In this document: piece by piece, positions 1 to 5,834 of the stretch
Layout: each line of letters begins with the position of its first letter
How positions within the stretch are numbered: the first letter of the stretch is position 1
NCBI GenBank assembly: GCA_017421885.1
Contig: JAFOHJ010000113.1
Location: 1 to 12,730 of the forward strand
Origin: Clostridia bacterium
GTDB taxonomy: Bacteria; Bacillota_A; Clostridia; Oscillospirales; Butyricicoccaceae
Length of the DNA stretch: 12,730 nucleotides
Reading direction: 5' to 3'
Notes under the pieces: model-generated
What the model was told of the DNA's origin: nothing
Seen by the model: only the letters and a program-made list of their open reading frames with translations
Database searches by the model: none
Made by a program: the position numbers and the translations under genes

Positions 1-98
1 ATCTGAATCTTTTTTTCGCCTGAGTTCCATAAATAAGCTTTTGCCGCAATAAGCAGGAGCCCGGATAAAAATGAGATCCAAAACATAAGCTTAATCAT
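1..98 (-). CDS. Start of a small membrane protein, partial at the window edge, unknown function
   Basis: A reading frame opens with ATG at 98 and stays open to base 1, giving 32 residues that begin [20 protein letters not shown]. Residues 4-20 form one strongly hydrophobic stretch, which suggests an N-terminal membrane anchor or uncleaved signal. It is followed by a polar, lysine-containing segment (WNSGEKKIQ). The frame starts only 9 nt after the stop of the secreted-protein gene upstream on the same strand, so the two are probably co-transcribed and perhaps translationally coupled. No convincing Shine-Dalgarno sequence precedes the ATG, which lowers confidence. A second ATG at codon 5 is also possible. 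The family cannot be named from so short a fragment. Confidence 0.45.
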   Translation of the reverse strand, partial: MIKLMFWISFLSGLLLIAAKAYLWNSGEKKIQ

Positions 99-107
99 GT
101 GTATTTA

Positions 108-1055
108 TTACGAAATATAGTTTTCATACGCATCTTGTATCATCTCCTGATATGTCGTATCCTCAAAGTAATCTTCATCATCAGGTGTATACATTATCAT
201 GGGTTCAGAAACAATTGGATCGCTCGGATCATTTGTTATCTCCATACCAATATACTCAACTAATTTAATTGCTTCTGCATAAGGACCATTTCCATTCACA
301 TTTGCATAATGATGATCCCTATAAGTTAAAAGATAAGTATCCAAATTGGCATCTCTTCCTAAAACTGATTCTGATGAATATGCAACATTCATCACGATTG
401 ATACACCTTTGGCAACAGCAACCAAAGCTGCGGGCACCAATGAACATGCACTCACAATATATGTTGCCGCAGATAATACCGTCATTTCTGCAGATAATGG
501 AACCATCTCCTGAAAATGAACACTAGAAGTTTCGAGAGAATAAATCATAATTGTATTGCCAGGATATGCCGATGTATTTCTTCTCAAAAGAGAAGGATTA
601 ACTGGAACTACACCATGCTCTTCTTCTAAATAATCCTCAAAATACTTGTAAGCCAATCCATTTAATCCATAAGGAACAACTGTTGTACCAGAATCATTTC
701 CAATATAAAACGAATGGTTTTCTACTTGTTGACTATTTTCTTCACAGTAATCAAAAAGCACATCTACTGAAATTTCTCCATTCTTAGCACCAAAAAATAA
801 AGACAATGGAGCTTCTTCTATTATGTACTGCTGAAGATTAGTTCCATTTGTATCTGCTATTACAATAGTACCATTTGAAGAAATCGAAGTCGAAATGATA
901 TGGTTTTCAAAAAAACGTATAAAAACAACTTGATTTTCATCAATTTCCACATAATCTGTTAGCTCTTCTCTTATTGGCGCTGCAATTGCAATCATATTTG
1001 TACCAATAAAAACAACCATCAACACAGTAGAAATTAATCTATTCATTATCTTCAT
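108..1055 (-). CDS. Secreted hypothetical protein with an internal hydrophobic segment, 315 aa
   Basis: I do not recognise the family. Residues 1-25 look like a Sec signal peptide: basic start MKIMNR, hydrophobic core, and an AIA site before APIRE. The mature part is acidic and Asn/Ser/Thr-rich. Residues about 192-226 form a long hydrophobic, Ala/Val/Ser-rich stretch (TVLSAATYIVSACSLVPAAL and onward) that could insert into a membrane or pack as a hydrophobic helical hairpin. The C-terminal 30 residues are strongly acidic (PDDEDYFEDT). ATG at 1055 is chosen because GGAGGA lies 5-7 nt upstream. The gene has its own promoter and two palindromes upstream, and a small membrane protein gene directly downstream. 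Composition differs from the rest of the window: bases 241-300 hold 20 G+C in 60, against 31 in 60 for bases 6781-6840 within infB, which suggests recent acquisition. A secreted toxin- or bacteriocin-like role would be speculation. Confidence 0.8.
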   Translation of the reverse strand: MKIMNRLISTVLMVVFIGTNMIAIAAPIREELTDYVEIDENQVVFIRFFENHIISTSISSNGTIVIADTNGTNLQQYIIEEAPLSLFFGAKNGEISVDVLFDYCEENSQQVENHSFYIGNDSGTTVVPYGLNGLAYKYFEDYLEEEHGVVPVNPSLLRRNTSAYPGNTIMIYSLETSSVHFQEMVPLSAEMTVLSAATYIVSACSLVPAALVAVAKGVSIVMNVAYSSESVLGRDANLDTYLLTYRDHHYANVNGNGPYAEAIKLVEYIGMEITNDPSDPIVSEPMIMYTPDDEDYFEDTTYQEMIQDAYENYIS

Positions 1056-1095
1056 AACAATCCTCCATTCTTCTTTTTAGTTTCTATATTATTTC

Positions 1096-1126
1096 GATAA
1101 AGCTTTATCTTGTTATTAAGATAACA
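1096..1126. promoter_or_regulatory. Two adjacent palindromes, candidate operator
   Basis: Two perfect dyads sit side by side with one base between them. TGTTAT-TAAG-ATAACA (1111-1126) covers the predicted -10 element, and GATAAAGCTTTATC (1096-1109) lies just after the predicted transcription start. Their centres are 16 nt apart. This placement is typical of repressor sites, and both could bind a dimeric regulator. The second could instead fold as a short RNA hairpin in the leader. AT-rich DNA produces palindromes by chance, so confidence is modest. Confidence 0.4.
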
Positions 1127-1146
1127 TTTTCAAGCAATTTTGTCAA
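1118..1146 (-). promoter_or_regulatory. Sigma-A-type promoter for the secreted-protein gene
   Basis: On the minus strand a perfect -35 box TTGACA (1146-1141) is followed after exactly 17 nt by TATCTT (1123-1118), a 4 of 6 match to TATAAT. TG precedes the -10 box by one base, making an extended -10. The bases before the -35 box (TTAAAAATATATA) are AT-rich and could act as an UP element. Predicted start of transcription is near 1111, giving a leader of about 55 nt before the ATG at 1055. The match is strong for a sequence-only call. Confidence 0.7.
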
Positions 1147-1158
1147 TATATATTTTTA

Positions 1159-1185
1159 ACCCCCTGCAGGCAAGCTGCAGGGGGT
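1159..1185 (-). terminator. Intrinsic terminator after the rimP-to-M20 peptidase operon
   Basis: CCCCCTGCAG and CTGCAGGGGG form a perfect 10-bp stem (1160-1169 with 1175-1184) around a 5-nt loop, extended by one A-T pair. It begins 9 nt after the stop codon of the M20 peptidase gene. On the minus strand the tail after the stem is TTAAAAATATATATT, which is AT-rich but not a clean U run. On the plus strand the tail is TATTTTAT, so it may work in both directions. No plus-strand gene is present, so I assign it to the minus strand. Confidence 0.8.
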
Positions 1186-1194
1186 ATTTTATGC

Positions 1195-2700
1195 TTAGAA
1201 AGACTTTATAAGGCTCTTATAGAACTCAACTGCAAGACCCAGGCAACTCTGGTGGATCTTTTCACCCGCATTGTGCATCTTGTCGTAAATGTCACCTGTC
1301 ATAACAAAAGGCATGAACTTGAAGATATTGTCGCACACAGGCTCGTAATGACGCGAGTCGGTGGTGATCGACTGAATGCCGGGGATACAGATAAGTCCGG
1401 GATACTTCTCTTCGATGACCGCACAGATGGTTCTGTAAGGCACGCTGTCGGTAGCTGCCACCGCCGAAGCCGGTATCTCAAGCACCGATTCGACCTCGAT
1501 ATCGAGGTCCTCTACCAGCGACTGTAGATACTTCTTAATGCTCTTAGGCGTATCACCCTGAAGGATTCGGGCACTTACCATGCACGACGCCTTGCCGGGC
1601 AGGATATTAGGAGCCTGTGAACCCCACACCTGCGTGCAGGCCAGAGTTGTGCGGAAATAGGGATTGATATCGGGAACACTGCTGAACAGCTTGTAGAGCA
1701 GAGGCTTGGAGAAGGGCAGATTGCAGACGGCAAACCTGTGAGAGAACCTCATTGCAGGAGCCGACAGCTTTACATTCTCCTCGATAACCTCCAGCAGCCT
1801 TGCGCGGGGCTGTGCCGCCTCGATGCGGCAGATGGCCTCAGCCAGAACACCTACTGCGGTATGCTTGGGAGGCATGGACGAATGTCCGGCCTTTCCGTTG
1901 GCAGTCAGCCTGTAGTAGCTGCAGCCTTTTTCACCTACGCCGATAAGAGCTGCGGGGAAGCGCTTGCGTCCGAAATGCTCTTCGGTGATATATCCGCCTT
2001 CGTCGATGATAGCCTCAAAGCGCATTCCGCGCTTGTGCAAAGTCTCGGCCATGATAGCCGCGCCATCCTTACCGCCGATCTCCTCATCGTGACCAAAGGC
2101 AAAGTAAATATCTCTTGAAGGCTCGAAGCCTTCCTTCATAAGGCTCTGGACCGCTTCAAACAGGCCGATAACGACATTCTTGCAGTCGATCGCGCCGCGG
2201 CCGATGATATATCCTTCCTCATCGGTCCTGCCCGAGAAGGGGTCTTCCTCCCATGTATCACCGGGAGGGACCGTGTCCATATGTCCACAGAACATAATAG
2301 GAAGCTTATCACATTTCTTGGGACCCTTCCACTTGAGCAGAAGACTGCCGTCGCTGCCCGAGGGAACAAAATTGAGCTTTTCGAAAACATCTGCATATCT
2401 TGTCTTAAGATACTCTCTGAAACGCTCAAGACCGTCGGCATCACCGCTGACTGTGGGGATCCTGATGGCCTCACTGAGGCTCTCACAGGCATGGGCAGTC
2501 AGATCGGGGTCGGGAGTATATCTCCTGAGGGGAGAGCTGCGCTTTAAGTGCCTGCCGGCAAGAATAGTCCTGATTATGCCGACGGCAAAAATAACGGCAA
2601 TGAATGCAAACAGCAGAAAACTGATCAGGCTGCCGAAGGAAGCCGTAAAGTTGCTGTGAGCAATGACCAGTGTTGCGTAAAGATTCTTCAAAAATGTCAT
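1195..2700 (-). CDS. Membrane-anchored M20 family metallopeptidase, PM20D1/carboxypeptidase S-like, 501 aa
   Basis: This is a two-zinc M20 hydrolase, expected to cleave an amide bond near a free carboxylate, as in dipeptides or N-acyl amino acids. Metal and catalytic residues are intact: H140 and D142 in GHMDTVP, D172 in GRGAIDCKN, E206 and E207 in GHDEEIGG, D233 in IIDEGG, and a C-terminal H476. The C-terminal part (TTDSRHYEP, then MHNAGEKI) resembles PM20D1 and yeast Cps1 more than soluble PepT or DapE. About 60 residues precede the catalytic domain, with a membrane helix at roughly 24-42 followed by several Arg/Lys. By the positive-inside rule this would put the enzyme in the cytoplasm. 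The start overlaps the ribF stop as ATGA, with AAGGAGA 8 nt upstream, so translation is probably coupled. Substrate is unknown. Confidence 0.88.
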   Translation of the reverse strand: MTFLKNLYATLVIAHSNFTASFGSLISFLLFAFIAVIFAVGIIRTILAGRHLKRSSPLRRYTPDPDLTAHACESLSEAIRIPTVSGDADGLERFREYLKTRYADVFEKLNFVPSGSDGSLLLKWKGPKKCDKLPIMFCGHMDTVPPGDTWEEDPFSGRTDEEGYIIGRGAIDCKNVVIGLFEAVQSLMKEGFEPSRDIYFAFGHDEEIGGKDGAAIMAETLHKRGMRFEAIIDEGGYITEEHFGRKRFPAALIGVGEKGCSYYRLTANGKAGHSSMPPKHTAVGVLAEAICRIEAAQPRARLLEVIEENVKLSAPAMRFSHRFAVCNLPFSKPLLYKLFSSVPDINPYFRTTLACTQVWGSQAPNILPGKASCMVSARILQGDTPKSIKKYLQSLVEDLDIEVESVLEIPASAVAATDSVPYRTICAVIEEKYPGLICIPGIQSITTDSRHYEPVCDNIFKFMPFVMTGDIYDKMHNAGEKIHQSCLGLAVEFYKSLIKSF

Positions 2701-3578
2701 TTCAAGATCTCCTTTACCCTCTGAACGTCCTTTGTGATCTGTGCCGTCAGCTCCTCTGCCGAAGCAAAGGTCTGCTCGGGCCTCAGAAACTCGATAAGAT
2801 CGAGCTGAATATCGGTGCCGTAGATATCACCGCTGAAGTCGAGTATATTAAACTCGGCTACCGGTGTGTCAAGGCCGAATGTAGGCCTTATGCCAATATT
2901 GAGAGCACAGCGGTAACTTTCGCTACCCATCTTCATCCATGCGGCATATACACCGTATCGAGGCGAGATCCTTAAGGGATCAAGGGCTATATTGCCAGTG
3001 GGAAAGCCCAGCCTGCGGCCGACACCTCGGCCGTGCTCTACCTCTCCCATGATGGCATAGGGCCTGCCCATAAGCTCATACACCTTTTTCATATCGCCCT
3101 CTGTGATCAGGTTTCTGATCCATGTGGAGCTTACCGTCTGACCTTCGTGAAAAACAGGGCTGCAGACGTGAACTTCAAAGCCCAGCTCGTCGCCAAGCCT
3201 TGTCATCATCTCTCTGTTGCCTCTGCCTTTTGCACCGAAGGTATAATTCTCGCCGCATACAACGGCGCAGCAGTTATATGTACCGATCAGTATATCCCTG
3301 ACGAAGGCCTCGGGCTCCATAGCCGCCATTTCGTCGTCGAAGGGCAGCATATACACCTCTTCGATGCCCTGTGCAAGGATATATCCCTTTCTCTGCTCCT
3401 TAGAGCTTATGAGATTGGGCGGTCTTTTTTTAAGAAAGGCTCTGGGCTGGTTATCAAAGGTGACCACCGCAGCTGTCGCCCCAAGGCGCTTTGCCTGCGC
3501 GGCGGCTTCCCTGAGTATCTTCTGATGCCCGCGATGGACACCGTCGAAATATCCCAGAGCAATAACTCTTTTGATCAT
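2697..3578 (-). CDS. ribF: Bifunctional riboflavin kinase/FAD synthetase RibF, 293 aa
   Basis: RibF phosphorylates riboflavin to FMN and then adenylylates FMN to FAD in the cytoplasm. The N-terminal nucleotidyltransferase domain shows GYFDGVHRGHQ (residues 9-19), the HxGH-type ATP-binding motif, and SSTWIR (150-155), which stands where many relatives have SSTRIR. The C-terminal riboflavin kinase domain shows GVGRRLGFPTGNI (185-197), RYGVYA and NIGIRPTFG, and then E242, the likely catalytic base. Length is normal for the bacterial bifunctional enzyme. ATG at 3578 overlaps the truB stop as ATGA, and its Shine-Dalgarno sequence (GGTGAG) is weak, so translation probably depends on coupling to truB. 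The truB-ribF order is the usual one in Firmicutes, although here ribF is followed by a peptidase gene instead of rpsO. Confidence 0.96.
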   Translation of the reverse strand: MIKRVIALGYFDGVHRGHQKILREAAAQAKRLGATAAVVTFDNQPRAFLKKRPPNLISSKEQRKGYILAQGIEEVYMLPFDDEMAAMEPEAFVRDILIGTYNCCAVVCGENYTFGAKGRGNREMMTRLGDELGFEVHVCSPVFHEGQTVSSTWIRNLITEGDMKKVYELMGRPYAIMGEVEHGRGVGRRLGFPTGNIALDPLRISPRYGVYAAWMKMGSESYRCALNIGIRPTFGLDTPVAEFNILDFSGDIYGTDIQLDLIEFLRPEQTFASAEELTAQITKDVQRVKEILK

Positions 3579-4501
3579 TGACGCTCACCGGTATAAAAGG
3601 TTTTTTCATAGAACAGCGCAGGCTGGCCCGAAACGCTGAGCCTGCCGCTTTTTGCCAGAACGGCAAGACTGCCGTCAGGTGCATAGAGAGCACACAACAC
3701 GTCGTCTTCCGTGGGGATCTTTCCCTTTGTGATCATCGACTTGCCAACATAAGCGCCGTTGAGTGTGCGCTTAAGGCCCTCTTCTGTAAGTGTGATGGCC
3801 GGAAGGAAGGAAAATATATCCTCCATAGGCCTAATTATCTCTTCGACTCTGCCCTCTTCTGAGAGCTTTGTCAGCTCGTCAAAGCCGACAGCCATGCTGA
3901 GGTCAAAATCACCCGAGCTAAGCCTTACAAGGCTGTCCATAACGGCTCCGCAGCCCAGCTTCTGACCAATATCGTGGCACAGCGAACGGACAAAGGTGCC
4001 CTTCGAGCAGGTGACCTCGAACTCACCGCGCACACCGTCAAAGGACAGCAGACGGATGTCTTCGATGTCTACCCATCTGCCCTCACGCTCGACCTCGATG
4101 CCCTGGCGGGCCAGGTCGTAAAGCCTTACGCCGTTTTTCTGGATGGCCGAATACATGGGAGGCACCTGAAGATAACCGCCCTCAAACGACATTACCGCAG
4201 CTTTTACCTCTTCTGCCGAAGGGATAGCTTCGCCCGTTTCGGTGACACTTCCCCACACATCCAGTGTGTCGGAAAGGCAGCCGAGGCGGAAGCCTGCGCG
4301 ATAAGTCTTTTTGGAAGTAAGCAGATAGTCGGATGCCTTTGTTGCAGCCCCCAGCAGAATGACGAGAACACCCTCGGCCATAGGGTCGAGAGTGCCGGCA
4401 TGGCCGATCTTCCTCATTCTGAGTATGCCCCTCAGCTTTGCAATGACATCATGCGATGTGAAATCAAGGGGCTTGTTGAATACGAGAACTCCATTAAGCA
4501 T
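3575..4501 (-). CDS. truB: tRNA pseudouridine-55 synthase TruB, 308 aa
   Basis: TruB converts U55 in the T-loop of elongator tRNAs to pseudouridine. It has the family motif GHAGTLDPMAEGVL (residues 33-46) with catalytic D39, then KTYRAGFRLGCLSDTLDVWG (65-84), QVPPMYSAIQKNG, and SKGTFVRSLCHDIG in the TruB core. A C-terminal PUA-like region follows. Two in-frame ATGs exist, at 4510 and 4501. I chose 4501 because GGAG lies 9 nt before it, whereas GGAG directly touches the ATG at 4510. MLNGVLVFNKP is also the usual family start. The gene overlaps the 3' end of nrnA by 8 nt. Confidence is high for identity and good for the start. Confidence 0.96.
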   Translation of the reverse strand: MLNGVLVFNKPLDFTSHDVIAKLRGILRMRKIGHAGTLDPMAEGVLVILLGAATKASDYLLTSKKTYRAGFRLGCLSDTLDVWGSVTETGEAIPSAEEVKAAVMSFEGGYLQVPPMYSAIQKNGVRLYDLARQGIEVEREGRWVDIEDIRLLSFDGVRGEFEVTCSKGTFVRSLCHDIGQKLGCGAVMDSLVRLSSGDFDLSMAVGFDELTKLSEEGRVEEIIRPMEDIFSFLPAITLTEEGLKRTLNGAYVGKSMITKGKIPTEDDVLCALYAPDGSLAVLAKSGRLSVSGQPALFYEKTFYTGERQ

Positions 4502-5447
4502 CGAGGGCATCTCCTATCGCCGCACAGATGGTCTCAAGGGCCTGATCTGCATTCATGTCCTTAAGTGTGCAGCCCGCTGCCCCGGCATGTCCGCCGCCGC
4601 CAAAACGGCCGCATACTGCCGAAACATCATATCCTCTGCCTCTCATAGATACTCTGAAGCCGCCGCCCTCCTTGAGCTCGGTCAGCAGAGCGCCGATCTT
4701 GACGCCGTCGACCTGAGTGATGAGGGAAGCAAGATTGTCACAGTCATCATCGGTGGCCTTAAGGTCGCTTATGAGCTGCTGTGTGATAACTGCTGCCGCG
4801 CCTCTGCCGCCGCGCAGGAAACGAACACTCGAGAAAATATGTCCCTCGAGGGCGATCCTTGCCTGCGACTTGAGCCTGAAGCAGTTGTAGTTGATGTTGC
4901 TGAAGTCAGCTCCCGCCTTCATACATTCGGCAGCCACCACATGGGTATATGCCGTTGTATTGCTGAAGCAGAAGCAGCCTGTGTCGGTAGAAATTGCTGT
5001 ATACACAGCATCGGCCATCCTGCTGTCGAACTCGCAGCCCCACTCCTTGATGATATCATAGATGATCTCGCCGCAGCCGGCCGCTTCGGGGCGGCAATAG
5101 CCAAGATCGGCAAAATCCTTAAAAGAGGGGTGATGGTCGATTGCCAGGTCGATCTTATCATATACCTGAGCCTCAGGGGGAAGCAGAGTGGTGTCGGCAA
5201 TATCTACCGAGCAGACACAGCCGGCTTTCTGTCCTTCTGTTCCCCAAAGGCCGTCGGTCAGATAGAAAAACTTAGACGATGTGCCGGAATTGGGACAGAG
5301 CCAAGCATTCTTGCCCTTCTGTCTGAGCGCCAGACAGAGGGCAGACGCCGAGCCGAGGGTATCGCCGTCGGGTCGCTTGTGGGTCAGGATGCAGATATCA
5401 TCCTTCTCCTCAAGGGCGCGGCAGATCTGATCAAAAGAGATCTTCAT
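4494..5447 (-). CDS. nrnA: DHH/DHHA1 phosphoesterase, NrnA-type oligoribonuclease/pAp phosphatase, 317 aa
   Basis: This belongs to the bifunctional nanoRNase/pAp-phosphatase family, which degrades 2-5 nt RNA fragments and dephosphorylates 3'-phosphoadenosine 5'-phosphate. The metal site is intact: H23 and D27/D29 in THKRPDGDTLGS, D82 in SVDIAD, the D-H-H triad at 104-106, and D155 in STDTGCF. The DHHA1 substrate-binding signature GGGGHAGAAG is at 283-292. I start it at ATG 5447 (MKISFDQIC), which matches the usual family N-terminus and has GAGG 9 nt upstream. An upstream ATG at 5519 would add 24 unrelated residues read from inside rbfA. With the chosen start it overlaps rbfA by 17 nt. The rbfA-nrnA-truB order is standard in Firmicutes. 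Confidence 0.93.
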   Translation of the reverse strand: MKISFDQICRALEEKDDICILTHKRPDGDTLGSASALCLALRQKGKNAWLCPNSGTSSKFFYLTDGLWGTEGQKAGCVCSVDIADTTLLPPEAQVYDKIDLAIDHHPSFKDFADLGYCRPEAAGCGEIIYDIIKEWGCEFDSRMADAVYTAISTDTGCFCFSNTTAYTHVVAAECMKAGADFSNINYNCFRLKSQARIALEGHIFSSVRFLRGGRGAAAVITQQLISDLKATDDDCDNLASLITQVDGVKIGALLTELKEGGGFRVSMRGRGYDVSAVCGRFGGGGHAGAAGCTLKDMNADQALETICAAIGDALDA

Positions 5448-5820
5448 CCTCTGCTTCCTCACTCTCGTCATCATCGTGCTTGATATCGAGATCGTTGAGC
5501 AGCTTGGAAATGTGAGCACCGTAAGAGATGGAATCGTCGATGACGAACACCAGCTCGGGTGTGTATCTCACTGTCAGCATCTGAGCGAGCTGACGTCTGA
5601 TAAAGCCGCTTACCGACTTGAAGCCTTGCTTGAGCTCCTTCTCGTTATACTGGCCCAGAACCGAGATAAACACCTTGCACCAGCGCAGGTCAGGTGTTGT
5701 CTCGCATCTCAGAACACTGAGCATGCAGCCCTGAAGCCTGGGGTCCTTGACGGTGGGAAGAATCTCGGCAAGGCACTTCATGATCTCTTCATTGATCCTT
5801 GCGTTGCGGTTTCCTGCCAT
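5431..5820 (-). CDS. rbfA: Ribosome-binding factor A RbfA, 129 aa
   Basis: RbfA binds the immature 30S subunit near the 5' helix of 16S rRNA and helps late processing. The single KH-like fold is recognisable from RINEEIMKCLAEIL (8-21), KDPRLQGCMLSVLRCETTPDL (25-45), where the family usually has a similar segment, and VRYTPELVFVIDDSISYGAHI (84-104), the family signature. An acidic tail (DDDESEEAEDED) follows the domain, and its codons overlap the start of nrnA. ATG at 5820 has GGAG 6 nt upstream. The gene lies 14 nt after infB, its usual neighbour. Confidence 0.95.
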   Translation of the reverse strand: MAGNRNARINEEIMKCLAEILPTVKDPRLQGCMLSVLRCETTPDLRWCKVFISVLGQYNEKELKQGFKSVSGFIRRQLAQMLTVRYTPELVFVIDDSISYGAHISKLLNDLDIKHDDDESEEAEDEDLF

Positions 5821-5834
5821 TTTACTCTCCTGTA

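Noticed and set aside
5448..5519. Upstream nrnA start adding 24 residues
   Set aside because: The added Ser/Thr-rich stretch lies inside rbfA in another frame, and the family normally begins near MKISFDQIC.
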